64,000 nucleotides of DNA from contig NZ_CP102278.1 of NCBI RefSeq assembly GCF_025149915.1, positions 310,001 to 374,000 of the forward strand. Reading direction: 5' to 3'. Source of the stretch: Coprococcus eutactus (GTDB lineage Bacteria > Bacillota > Clostridia > Lachnospirales > Lachnospiraceae). The number at the start of each line of letters is the position of its first letter. Positions within the stretch are counted from its first letter, which is position 1. The notes beneath the pieces are model-generated. The model had not been told where the DNA came from. It did no database searches and saw nothing but the letters and a program-made list of their open reading frames with translations. Made by a program: the position numbers and the translations under genes. Shown here in pieces: positions 44,731 to 53,392 of this stretch.

Positions 44731-47217
44731 ATGCAATACGATTGGATAGATTTTTACACAGAGTTTGCTACTAAGCTTCTTCCTTTTAAAACTGATAGAA
44801 AGACCCTTATTCAGAAAATATATGCGGTGTATGACGCAGCTGGAATTAGTGTTCCGAAACTTGAAAGTGGCGATGTGATTATTGATGTTGATCCGTTCAC
44901 CATCTTTGGCACATTCAACAAGGGAATAACAAATGCTAATAGAATTGCTATTCTTAACGGGATAGCATCAGAGTTTGGGATTGCTACACATGTTCCGAGT
45001 ATTTTTGATGGAATTCCGGTTCTCAATAATCTGAAAGCAACATTCTATGGATTTAAAGATGATAGAAAAGCAGGTGATATTGATAATTTGTGGAGCTTGT
45101 TTGAAACTGCTCTTGTACTTGCCGATAATGACACAGCAGATAACCGCCGGAAATTTTCTGACGTTTATGATATGGTACATGATCAGCTTTGCATTCGCTG
45201 GAATATTACGATGGGTCTGTATTGGATTCGTCCTTATTCATTTATTAACCTGGATTCCAGAAATCGCTGGTTTATAGCTAATGCTCAGAATATGCCGGGT
45301 GAATTTGTTGTGGCCGCTGAGAAGAAGTTGAAGAAAGTTCCATATGCAGCAGATTATCTTGAAATAAGGGATCTGTGTAAAAAAGTTCTGGATGCGGGTC
45401 AATATGAATACAAGAGCTTCCCGGATTTATCCTATACGGCATGGATTGTCTCTGAGAAAGTAAATCAAGAGAAGTCTGTTGAAAAAGGCAAAAAGACTTC
45501 CAAAGCAGAATTTCTCAAATGGTTTATGCCATTATTACAGGCGCTGCGTGATCTGGGAGGATCTGCGACACCAGCAGAGGCAAGAAAGAAAATCATAGAA
45601 AACGAGCACTTGTCGGACGAGGTAATAAATGAAACCAGAGGCAAAACACAAGTTAACAAATTTGAAAATGAAGTTGCTTTTGCAAGAAATTATCTCGTCG
45701 GAGCGGGCTATATCGATAAGAGCGTAAGAGGCGTGTGGACACTTACTGAGGCAGGAAAGACAGTGGAATTAACAGCGGAGATGGCATCAGATATTTTCAA
45801 AAAAGGCGTCTCTGATGCAAAGAGCAATAAAACGAATGATAGCGATGCTCTTGCAGACAACGATATCGATACCGTTCGTTATTGGCTCTATGCCCCGGGG
45901 CAAGGTGCTGATAAATGGGAAGAGTGCTATAAAAATGGCTATATGCTGTTGGGCTGGGGAGAAATTGGAGATCTTGGAGTATTCAGCTCTAAAGATGAAA
46001 TGAAACAGCAGATGAAGCAGGAATATGGCGATAGTAGCTCTTATAAGAATTCAGCTCATGCTACATGGCAGTTCGTCCATGATATAAGGGTTGGTGATGT
46101 TGTATTTGTGAAGAAAGGCAACAATGGCATTCTTGGTAAAGGAATCGTTGAGTCTGACTACGAATACGATGCTGATCGTGCAGATGAGTATTCAAATGTC
46201 AGAAAAGTTAACTGGACCAATAAGGGTAATTGGACAATTAACCATCAGGCACCGCAGAAAACTTTGACTGATATTACTCCATATAGTGATTTTGTGCAGG
46301 AAATTAAAGACTTATTTGAAGACGATGATATAGTTGACGACGAGCAGGAAGTTACCTATCCAGAGTACACTGTGGAGAATTTCCTAGATGATGTCTATAT
46401 GTCTGAAGAAGACTATTCTAGATTAGTTGGCTTGCTTAGAAACAAGAAAAACATTATTTTGCAGGGCGCTCCAGGGGTGGGAAAAACTTATGCTGCTAAG
46501 CGCTTGGCATATTCCATGATGGGTGTAAAAGATGTAGAGCGTGTGATGATGGTGCAGTTCCATCAGAGTTATTCCTATGAAGATTTTATTATGGGTTTTC
46601 GTCCATCTGCTACAGGATTTGAACTGAAGAAAGGTGCATTCTATAATTTCTGTAAGAAGGCTGAGATAGACAGTGATAACGAATATTTCTTTATTATAGA
46701 TGAAATCAATCGTGGAAATCTGAGTAAGATCTTCGGTGAACTGTTTATGCTGATTGAAAATGATAAACGAGGAAATGCGCTGCAGCTTCTGTATTCGGAT
46801 GAAAAGTTTGCAGTTCCGAAGAATGTCTATATTATTGGCATGATGAATACTGCAGACAGAAGCCTTGCTATGCTGGATTATGCACTTCGTAGAAGGTTTG
46901 CTTTCTTTGATATCAAGCCAGGGTTTGAGACTTCGGGGTTCCGTGAGTATCGTATGGCATTAGATAATGAGAAGTTCAACAAACTGATCAGTTGCGTCGA
47001 GAGTTTAAATAGAGAGATTTCTGTCGACGAATCTCTGGGCGAAGGGTTCTGCATTGGTCACAGCTACTTCTGCAATTTACAACCTGATGCAATTGACGAT
47101 AGTTGGCTTTATGGTGTTGTGGAATATGAGTTGATACCTTTGTTGAAAGAATATTGGTTTGATGAACCTATGAAGGTGAAAGATTGGAGCGAAAATCTAA
47201 GGAGTACGATTAAGTGA
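44731..47217 (+). CDS. mcrB: McrB-like AAA+ GTPase of a type IV restriction system
   Basis: McrB recognises modified cytosine and drives DNA translocation with GTP; McrC supplies the nuclease. The 828-residue protein has an unassigned N-terminal domain (1-245) and an Mrr-N-like winged helix (about 258-350, with LRDLGGSATPAEARKKIIEN). An EVE/PUA-like module follows (about 370-500, with YWLYAPGQGADKWEE and VGDVVFVKKGNNGILGKGIV). The AAA+ domain has GAPGVGKT (579-586), FIIDEINRGNLSKIFGE and the McrB-specific MNTADRS near 705. Having three candidate DNA-reading modules suggests a broad or unusual target. It is closely linked to mcrC (4-nt overlap). Confidence 0.9.
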   Translation: MQYDWIDFYTEFATKLLPFKTDRKTLIQKIYAVYDAAGISVPKLESGDVIIDVDPFTIFGTFNKGITNANRIAILNGIASEFGIATHVPSIFDGIPVLNNLKATFYGFKDDRKAGDIDNLWSLFETALVLADNDTADNRRKFSDVYDMVHDQLCIRWNITMGLYWIRPYSFINLDSRNRWFIANAQNMPGEFVVAAEKKLKKVPYAADYLEIRDLCKKVLDAGQYEYKSFPDLSYTAWIVSEKVNQEKSVEKGKKTSKAEFLKWFMPLLQALRDLGGSATPAEARKKIIENEHLSDEVINETRGKTQVNKFENEVAFARNYLVGAGYIDKSVRGVWTLTEAGKTVELTAEMASDIFKKGVSDAKSNKTNDSDALADNDIDTVRYWLYAPGQGADKWEECYKNGYMLLGWGEIGDLGVFSSKDEMKQQMKQEYGDSSSYKNSAHATWQFVHDIRVGDVVFVKKGNNGILGKGIVESDYEYDADRADEYSNVRKVNWTNKGNWTINHQAPQKTLTDITPYSDFVQEIKDLFEDDDIVDDEQEVTYPEYTVENFLDDVYMSEEDYSRLVGLLRNKKNIILQGAPGVGKTYAAKRLAYSMMGVKDVERVMMVQFHQSYSYEDFIMGFRPSATGFELKKGAFYNFCKKAEIDSDNEYFFIIDEINRGNLSKIFGELFMLIENDKRGNALQLLYSDEKFAVPKNVYIIGMMNTADRSLAMLDYALRRRFAFFDIKPGFETSGFREYRMALDNEKFNKLISCVESLNREISVDESLGEGFCIGHSYFCNLQPDAIDDSWLYGVVEYELIPLLKEYWFDEPMKVKDWSENLRSTIK

Positions 47218-48251
47218 TACCAATTCAAAACATCTATTATATGCTGTCCTATGCATTTCAGATATTGAATGAGCAAGGTTATAAGAATATAGCCACAGAA
47301 CAATTTAATAATACTGCTGAGCTGATGGCGGCTATCTTAGAAAAAGGTATCGCGATTCAGCTAAAGCGAGGACTGGGTAAAGAATATATTCCGCAGACAG
47401 AGGCGCTCTCTTCACTGCGAGGAAAGATTGATATTGCAGAGTCCATCAAGACACAGTCAATGCTACGGAAACAGCTAATCTGTACATATGATGAGTTTTC
47501 GGTTAACAGTATCATGAATCGGATCATCAAATCTACAGTTGAGATCCTCCTGCGCTCGAATATATCGAAACAGCGAAAGAAAAATCTTAGAAAGTTAATG
47601 CTGTATTTCAGTGAGGTGGATTTTATTGATTTGTATACGGTAAATTGGAATGTTCAGTATAATCGAAACAATCAGACCTATCGTATGCTGATCTCGATAT
47701 GTTATTTGGTAGTAAAGGGTCTGTTGCAGACTCAATCAGATGGAAGCACCAAACTGATGGATTTTCTGGATGAGCAGCGTATGTGTCGATTGTATGAAAA
47801 GTTCATTCTGGAATACTACAGGAGAGAGTTTAAAAATCAGATTACCGCAAATGCATCACAGATTCCGTGGCAATTGGACAACGACGAGAATTCTATGCTG
47901 CCGGTGATGCAAAGTGATATTATGCTCCAGCGTGATGATAGAGTTCTTATCATTGATGCAAAGTACTATGAGCATAGTATGCAGGTACAGTTTAACAAGC
48001 ATACACTTCACTCGGCTAACCTTTATCAGATTTTTACTTATGTGAAGAATAAGGAATACGAATTGAGAGAGAAGGACCATACGGTTTCGGGAATGCTTTT
48101 GTATGCGAAGACTGATGAAGAAATATATCCGAATAATGTATATCAGATGAGTGGTAACCAGATCACAGTCAGGACTCTGGATTTGAATTTACCATTTACA
48201 GAAATAGCAGAGCAGCTAGATACAATAGCAAAATTGCATTTCAGTTTATAA
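47214..48251 (+). CDS. mcrC: McrC-like nuclease subunit of the type IV restriction system
   Basis: The 345-residue protein begins IPIQNIYYMLSYAFQIL, the usual McrC start, and has the PD-(D/E)XK nuclease motif as SDIMLQRDDRVLIIDAKYY in its C-terminal half. McrC binds the McrB ring, stimulates its GTPase and cuts DNA. The GTG start overlaps the mcrB stop as gtga. Length is typical. The pair lies in the same operon as the type I genes. Confidence 0.9.
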   Translation: MIPIQNIYYMLSYAFQILNEQGYKNIATEQFNNTAELMAAILEKGIAIQLKRGLGKEYIPQTEALSSLRGKIDIAESIKTQSMLRKQLICTYDEFSVNSIMNRIIKSTVEILLRSNISKQRKKNLRKLMLYFSEVDFIDLYTVNWNVQYNRNNQTYRMLISICYLVVKGLLQTQSDGSTKLMDFLDEQRMCRLYEKFILEYYRREFKNQITANASQIPWQLDNDENSMLPVMQSDIMLQRDDRVLIIDAKYYEHSMQVQFNKHTLHSANLYQIFTYVKNKEYELREKDHTVSGMLLYAKTDEEIYPNNVYQMSGNQITVRTLDLNLPFTEIAEQLDTIAKLHFSL

Positions 48252-48265
48252 AGGAGGCCTCCTAT

Positions 48266-49312
48266 TTGAAAAAGAAAAAAGACGAAATAACCATCCGTTC
48301 CAGTGCAGCAGAATACTTAACCTATGTTGCCTCTGTCGGTGATCAGCAGGACAGCATAGAGATGCGCTATGAGGATGAAAATATATGGCTGACACAGAAA
48401 ATGATGGCCACATTGTATGGCGTGGATGTTCGTACAATCAATGAGCATATTAAAAATATTTATTCCGACTCAGAGCTTGAGGAAGATTCAACTATCCGGA
48501 ATTTCCGGATAGTTCAAACCGAAGGTTCACGTCAGGTGACTCGTGATACAAAGCATTATAATCTTCAAATGATTATTGCTGTTGGATTCAAGGTAAATAA
48601 TGAGCGAGCGGTGCAGTTTCGCAAGTGGTCCAATGGCATCGTGAAGGACTACACCATCAAAGGATGGGTCATGGACGATGAGCGTCTGAAAAATGGTGGA
48701 TCCGTACTTACGGTAGAATACTTTGACCGTTTACTTGAGCAGATTCGTGAAATCCGTCTTTCTGAGCGTAGATTCTATCAAAAGATAACGGACATTTATG
48801 CAACAGCTCTTGATTATGACCGCACAGCAAAAACGACAAAGCAGTTCTTTGCAAAAGTGCAGAACAAGATGCATTATGCAGTTCACGGTCATACGGCATC
48901 AGAGTTGATTTACGAGCGAGCAGATGCTGATAAGCCACATATGGGGCTGACCACGTGGGCAGCAGCACCGGAAGGTAAGATAGTAAAAAGTGATGTGAGC
49001 GTTGCGAAGAATTATTTGAGTGAGCAGGAAATGCGTTCACTGGAGCGTATTGTATCTGCTTATCTGGATTTAGCAGAGGACCGTGCAGAACGTCAGATTC
49101 CAATGACGATGGAGGATTGGTCAGAGCGACTGGATCTATTCCTGATGGCTGATGACAGAGAGGTTCTTCAGGATGCAGGAAAAATTACGGCAGAGATCGC
49201 CAAGGCTAAAGCCGAGACTGAATTTGAAAAGTACCGTGTTATTCAGGACAGACTGTTTATGTCTGACTTTGATAAATACATGCTGGAATTGGAAGAGAAT
49301 GCGAAGAAGTAG
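48266..49312 (+). CDS. RhuM family protein, copy 1
   Basis: The 348-residue protein belongs to the RhuM/COG3943 family, often linked to mobile elements and defence loci; its biochemical role is unknown. It has an N-terminal DNA-binding-like part (IWLTQKMMATLYGVDVRTIN, then the core GFKVNNERAVQFRKW) and a helical C-terminus (AKAKAETEFEKYRVIQDRLF). The start is TTG with AAGGAGG 8 nt upstream, 14 nt after mcrC, making it the last gene of the defence operon. The second copy at 50466 is nearly identical in protein and also uses TTG. Confidence 0.85.
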   Translation: MKKKKDEITIRSSAAEYLTYVASVGDQQDSIEMRYEDENIWLTQKMMATLYGVDVRTINEHIKNIYSDSELEEDSTIRNFRIVQTEGSRQVTRDTKHYNLQMIIAVGFKVNNERAVQFRKWSNGIVKDYTIKGWVMDDERLKNGGSVLTVEYFDRLLEQIREIRLSERRFYQKITDIYATALDYDRTAKTTKQFFAKVQNKMHYAVHGHTASELIYERADADKPHMGLTTWAAAPEGKIVKSDVSVAKNYLSEQEMRSLERIVSAYLDLAEDRAERQIPMTMEDWSERLDLFLMADDREVLQDAGKITAEIAKAKAETEFEKYRVIQDRLFMSDFDKYMLELEENAKK

Positions 49313-49679
49313 TAGCATCGCCATTAAAATTTCAACTTGCCAAGATCGAGTGCATGGGAGTTGGGGCATCAGTCGTGGCGAAAAATAGCTGTTGACCTGT
49401 TCTATGTACGAAGAACAGACAAGGTGGAGACGATGGCGGTTCTCTGTTAAATTTAACTTTTATGTTGGAATCACTATAATAGTAGAAACGAATAAAAAGT
49501 TGAACTTTTTCCGTAGACGGGCGAGGTTCAGACTGTGATATGGATAGCGAATTGTATCAATACTTTTTTGCTACAGAATTTGTTGATATGTTTCCGCAAA
49601 CAAACGGAGATATTTTGCTACAGTCTACATTAGTCTGGACCGGTTCCCGAAAACTGACATCAATCTGGACGTATCGTGC
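49313..49679 (+). other. gap with promoter-like site and degenerate rlmD 3' sequence
   Basis: A promoter-like pair TTTAAC (49453-49458) and TATAAT (49476-49481), 17 nt apart, is followed by a loopless palindrome aaaaagttgaacttttt (49495-49511). From about 49558 the translation FATEFVDMFPQTN resembles the region just before the end of RlmD/RumA proteins. It is then interrupted by about 80 nt before the conserved HVETVCLL tail at 49680. No intact gene is supported here. Confidence 0.4.
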
Positions 49680-49867
49680 CATGTGGAGACGGTCTGTTTG
49701 CTGTCAAGGAAAGATAAATAAAGGCTGAAAAGTGGCGTATTTCCGGGCTTTTTGCGAGGTTAGCATCATCAGAGAAGCCTTGCGGAAAGCTCGGTTTTCT
49801 TGTATGGAAACATATCTATTTTTAGCCGGACTTGAGAAAAAGTGTATTGTTGTAAAAATGCGGTAAG
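49680..49867 (+). repeat. rlmD tail plus stem-loop (att-like copy 2)
   Basis: The segment reads HVETVCLLSRKDK and stop (49680-49721), then the same ~105-nt stem-loop as after rlmD (49723-49827, ggctgaaaagtg with the complementary end) and a diverging tail to about 49867. It matches 28506-28694 over nearly its whole length. It marks the right end of the 21-kb element and, through the stem-loop, the left end of the next one. Confidence 0.85.
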
Positions 49868-49990
49868 TGCAAACATTGTTGACACAATTATGATGGATGA
49901 ACCATCCTAGAATTGTTTCCTCATGTACCATAATAAGATGTCTTTAAAGATGAAGTCACAAGGGGGCAGGTACATCTAGCATCGTGTTAA

Positions 49991-50074
49991 TGTGTGCCTG
50001 ATACTTTGAACTTGCAGAAAATACTTGGTCATTCCCAAATTGACACTACCATGCAGTACGCAATGGTGAATTAG
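49991..50074 (+). pseudogene. tyrosine recombinase (integrase) C-terminal remnant
   Basis: The last 24 codons before a TAG read DTLNLQKILGHSQIDTTMQY then AMVN. This matches the final helix region of phage-type integrases, where LGH-S--TT--Y contains the last catalytic His and the nucleophile Tyr. The frame is closed by a stop directly upstream (49988), and no integrase body is present in the window. It is the relic of the enzyme that moved one of these elements. Confidence 0.75.
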
Positions 50075-50082
50075 ATGAAAAA

Positions 50083-50111
50083 GTGGTTGTTGCAAAAATT
50101 GCAACAACCAC
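50083..50111. other. 13-bp perfect hairpin after the integrase remnant
   Basis: gtggttgttgcaa (50083-50095) and ttgcaacaaccac (50099-50111) pair perfectly around a 3-nt loop. No T-run follows on the plus strand. It lies 9 nt after the integrase stop and could be its terminator remnant or an element end. Confidence 0.55.
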
Positions 50112-50191
50112 GAGGTATGGAGCAATAGAAGGAAAGCGGACGTTGGATTATAGTTGATGAGAATAAGAAGAAAGATCACTAAGGAGACCAA

Positions 50192-50440
50192 GTGGACAGA
50201 AAAAACGAAGCCCTAAACTACCTGAAACAATGCCCCAAGATGGCGAAATGGATGAATATATGCATTTGCTGTGGCTCAATGGGTTATAACCCGGATATGC
50301 CAGACAAGATTACTTCGAGAGATGGCAATGGGGAATATAATACTGTATTTTCAAGAAACATAAAGAAGTATTTTTCTCCACTGAGAGTAAATGACATGGG
50401 GATGTGCGCCATTTGTCAGAAATATTGGAGAAATAAATAA
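50192..50440 (+). CDS. small zinc-ribbon-like protein, copy 1
   Basis: The 82-residue protein starts with GTG (AAGGAG upstream) and has two cysteine pairs that can bind zinc: CICCGSMGY and CAICQKYW. Between them lies a conserved basic stretch (NTVFSRNIKKYFSPLRVND). A close paralogue lies at 52703. RhuM copy 2 starts 25 nt later, so the two form a small operon. Function unknown. Confidence 0.65.
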   Translation: MDRKNEALNYLKQCPKMAKWMNICICCGSMGYNPDMPDKITSRDGNGEYNTVFSRNIKKYFSPLRVNDMGMCAICQKYWRNK

Positions 50441-50465
50441 GTATTTGCAAAAGGAGACCTCTTAT

Positions 50466-51512
50466 TTGAAAAAGAAAAAAGACGAAATTACTATCCGTTC
50501 CAGTGCAGCAGAATACCTAACCTATGTTGCCTCTGTTGGCGACCAGCAGGACAGTTTTGAAATGCGCTATGAGGATGAGAATATATGGCTGACACAGAAG
50601 ATGATGGCCACATTATATGATGTGGATGTTCGTACAATTAATGAGCATATTAAGAAGATTTATTTTGACTCAGAACTTGAGGAAGATTCAACTATCCGGA
50701 ATTTCCGGATAGTTCAAACCGAAGGATCACGTCAGGTGACTCGTAATACGAAACATTATAATCTTCAAATGATTATTGCTGTTGGATTCAAGGTGAATAA
50801 TGAACGAGCAGTGCAGTTTCGTAAGTGGGCCAATGGCATAGTGAAGGACTACACCATCAAAGGCTGGGTCATGGATGACGAACGTCTGAAAAATGGTGGC
50901 TCTGTGCTTACAGTAGAATACTTCGACCGTTTGCTTGAACAGATTCGTGAGATTCGTTTGTCTGAGCGTAGATTTTATCAGAAGATAACGGACATCTATG
51001 CTACAGCTCTGGATTATGATCGAACAGCGAAAACAACAAAGCAGTTCTTTGCAAAGGTCCAAAACAAGATGCATTATGCAGTCCATGGTCATACGGCAGC
51101 AGAGCTGATTTACGAGCGAGCCGATGCAAATAAGCCACAAATGGGATTAACCACTTGGGCAGCAGCACCGGAAGGTAAGATTGTAAAAAGTGATGTGAGT
51201 GTTGCGAAGAATTATCTTTCAGAGAAGGAAATGCGTTCGTTAGAGCGTATTGTATCTGCTTATCTGGATTTGGCAGAAGATCGGGCGGAACGTCATATTC
51301 CGATGACAATGGAGGACTGGTCAAAGCGGCTGGATCTATTTCTGATGGCAGATGACAGAGAGATTCTTCAGGATGCAGGCAAAATCACTGCTGAGATTGC
51401 CAAGGCAAAAGCTGAAACTGAATTTGAAAAATATCGTGTTATTCAGGATAGGCTGTTCATGTCTGATTTTGATAAGTACATGTTGGAATTGGAAGAGAAT
51501 GCGAAGAAGTAG
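50466..51512 (+). CDS. RhuM family protein, copy 2
   Basis: The 348-residue protein is a close paralogue of the one at 48266 and differs at scattered positions (for example DVDVRTINEHIKKIYFDSEL). The TTG at 50466 is chosen because it aligns with copy 1 and has AAAGGAGA upstream; the frame extends to 50391 through the end of the zinc-ribbon gene without support. It sits between an integrase tail and the third rlmD tail, so it is the cargo of the second, smaller element. Confidence 0.85.
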   Translation: MKKKKDEITIRSSAAEYLTYVASVGDQQDSFEMRYEDENIWLTQKMMATLYDVDVRTINEHIKKIYFDSELEEDSTIRNFRIVQTEGSRQVTRNTKHYNLQMIIAVGFKVNNERAVQFRKWANGIVKDYTIKGWVMDDERLKNGGSVLTVEYFDRLLEQIREIRLSERRFYQKITDIYATALDYDRTAKTTKQFFAKVQNKMHYAVHGHTAAELIYERADANKPQMGLTTWAAAPEGKIVKSDVSVAKNYLSEKEMRSLERIVSAYLDLAEDRAERHIPMTMEDWSKRLDLFLMADDREILQDAGKITAEIAKAKAETEFEKYRVIQDRLFMSDFDKYMLELEENAKK

Positions 51513-51593
51513 CATGAAACCAGTGATGATGTGGATGGGTTCGGATGAGTAACTTCCAGACACAAATCGGTAATTCATAGAGTGCTGTCTTTT

Positions 51594-51632
51594 CATGTGA
51601 AGACCGTCTGTTTGCTAAGCAAGAAACCTTGA
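51594..51632 (+). repeat. rlmD tail (att-like copy 3), right island boundary
   Basis: Codons from 51594 read HVKTVCLLSKKP then TGA, matching the end of rlmD (HVESVCLLSRKDK). The sequence after the stop has no stem-loop. This copy is the most diverged and may be the original chromosomal end of rlmD displaced by the insertions. It lies 80 nt after RhuM copy 2. Confidence 0.7.
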
Positions 51633-51731
51633 GTTTATGCGGTATTTAGGTGGTTCTTATGGATAATGTGTCCGCAAATAGTTGTACCCATTGTTGTGAA
51701 ATGAGTTCGTAGTTGGAGAAAATAGGAATAT

Positions 51732-52649
51732 ATGAGAAAAAATGACAAATTTCCATTCGCTATTACCAGGAAAGCATTGGTTGTGTATATTGTTTTTACA
51801 GTTCTTCTGGGACTATTTCTGTTTTTTGTCAGAGGGGATGTGGCTGGAAAATGTGCGGCATGTATTGTTTGCCCTATGCTCATTGTATATTTAATCTATG
51901 CGTATTGTAAAGAGAGCAAAGCAGATATGAAAGCTCATGATACAAAAGCACAATATATGAATGGCAGTTATTTTGAAAGCCCTGAGTGGCATGAGAAATA
52001 TGTAGCCTATCTCAATGAGCATCCTTTTGAGAAACCTAAATATCAAAGCATGAAACTGGATTTATTAAAAAGATTTCAAAGACGGGAATATCTTGTCAAA
52101 ATGATATTGCCATTGTTCCTAATGTTTTGTACCTTGTGTCTTATTCCTTTAGGGCGTTATTATATGGCTATCATAGGATTTTGTCTATTCGGATTCTTGT
52201 TTTGGCTAGAGTTTTCACTGTATATAGGAATGCCGGTACGGAAGTGGTTGAAGGGCGATATTGATTATGAGGAGATTGAAGCGTCATATTTAAAAAGTCA
52301 GATGCTTTTCTATAAAACAAATGCATTAGCATTTGGAACTACACATTTACATGGATTCACAGAGAAAAAAATATATGCAATAGATTATCGATTGGTGGAA
52401 GGAATATCAAGAAAAATAGTACGCCTTAAGAAGTATGAGGATGGAATTTATAATACTGAGGAGTATCAGCATTTTGCAGTTATTCATGTCAGACTGCCCC
52501 AAAGCGGAAACATTCACGATGTTGAGATCGAACTAAATGAGTTTCAGGTTCAAATGGCAATCGATAAGTTATCCGTCTATAAAATTGGTGAAGATTTGAT
52601 GGAAAATCTTTCTGTAAATGAGCATAAAGAAAATGAGGCTGTAATATAG
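51732..52649 (+). CDS. membrane protein of unknown function
   Basis: The 305-residue protein has two membrane helices near the N-terminus (ALVVYIVFTVLLGLFLFFV; ACIVCPMLIVYLIYAYC) and two more near residues 120-165 (ILPLFLMFCTLCLIPLG; AIIGFCLFGFLFWLEFSLYI). A soluble C-terminal half ends in an acidic tail. The ribosome site is weak (ggagaaaatagg). I do not recognise the family. It starts 100 nt after the island boundary and precedes a zinc-ribbon paralogue, so it may belong to the same mobile set. Confidence 0.6.
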   Translation: MRKNDKFPFAITRKALVVYIVFTVLLGLFLFFVRGDVAGKCAACIVCPMLIVYLIYAYCKESKADMKAHDTKAQYMNGSYFESPEWHEKYVAYLNEHPFEKPKYQSMKLDLLKRFQRREYLVKMILPLFLMFCTLCLIPLGRYYMAIIGFCLFGFLFWLEFSLYIGMPVRKWLKGDIDYEEIEASYLKSQMLFYKTNALAFGTTHLHGFTEKKIYAIDYRLVEGISRKIVRLKKYEDGIYNTEEYQHFAVIHVRLPQSGNIHDVEIELNEFQVQMAIDKLSVYKIGEDLMENLSVNEHKENEAVI

Positions 52650-52702
52650 CCAATGCAGCATCCAGCATTGCCTAAAAAGGATAAAGAAGATAAGGAGACT
52701 CC

Positions 52703-52954
52703 ATGGACAGAAAAACCGAAGTCCTAAACTACCTGAAACAATACCCCAAGATGACAAAATGGATGAATACCTGCAGTTGCTGTGGCACAATGGGCTATAA
52801 CCCTGATATGCCAGAAAAGATTATTTCGAGAGATGGCAATGGAGAATATAACACTGTATTTTCAAGAAACATAAAGAAGTATTTTTTTCCACTTAGAGTA
52901 AATGATATGGGGATGTGTGACATTTGTCAGAAATATTGGGAAGAAAATTATTAA
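52703..52954 (+). CDS. small zinc-ribbon-like protein, copy 2
   Basis: The 83-residue protein is a close paralogue of the one at 50192 with the same cysteines (CSCCGTMGY, CDICQKYW) and the same basic middle. It starts with ATG and AAGGAG. The duplicated gene pair suggests a segmental duplication that included this gene and RhuM. Function unknown. Confidence 0.65.
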   Translation: MDRKTEVLNYLKQYPKMTKWMNTCSCCGTMGYNPDMPEKIISRDGNGEYNTVFSRNIKKYFFPLRVNDMGMCDICQKYWEENY

Positions 52955-53017
52955 GCAACTTGATATGATGAAATAGAGGCTTGCAGCAATAAACCAAATA
53001 GAAAAGGGGAAAAGACG

Positions 53018-53368
53018 ATGGAATTTATATGTTACCCAAAGTGTTCAACCTGCCAGAAGGCAAAGAAATGGCTGGACGAGAATAAGATCGAATACATGGA
53101 GCGCCACATTGTGGACGACAATCCAACATATGAGGAACTGAAGAAATGGTATGAGAAGAGCGGACTGCCACTCAAAAGATTTTTTAATACGAGCGGCATG
53201 CTGTATAAGGAGATGAAACTGAAGGACAAGCTTCCGGACATGAGCGAGGATGAGCAGTTGCAGCTTCTTGCGACAAATGGCATGTTGGTGAAGAGACCGC
53301 TTGTCGTTGCTGAAGATTTCGTGCTGACTGGATTTAAAGAGAAAGAGTGGACAGAGAAAATGCTGTAG
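53018..53368 (+). CDS. ArsC/Spx family thioredoxin-fold protein
   Basis: The 116-residue protein has the ArsC/Spx/YffB fold: CYPKCSTCQKAKKWLDEN with C9 and C12 as a CxxC pair, NTSGMLYKEM, and KRPLVVAEDFVLTGF near the end. Members include arsenate reductases and the RNA-polymerase-binding regulator Spx. The CxxC and the small size fit the YffB-like or Spx-like branch; no ars operon is present. AAAGGGGA precedes the ATG. The mannosidase gene starts 25 nt later. Confidence 0.8.
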   Translation: MEFICYPKCSTCQKAKKWLDENKIEYMERHIVDDNPTYEELKKWYEKSGLPLKRFFNTSGMLYKEMKLKDKLPDMSEDEQLQLLATNGMLVKRPLVVAEDFVLTGFKEKEWTEKML

Positions 53369-53392
53369 TAGGAACGTCCCTATGGAGAAAAA

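Noticed and set aside
49540..49728. 62-codon frame beginning DSELYQYFFATEFVD
   Set aside because: Part of it resembles the RlmD end and the rest runs out of frame through the repeated rlmD tail; treated as a degenerate remnant, not a gene.
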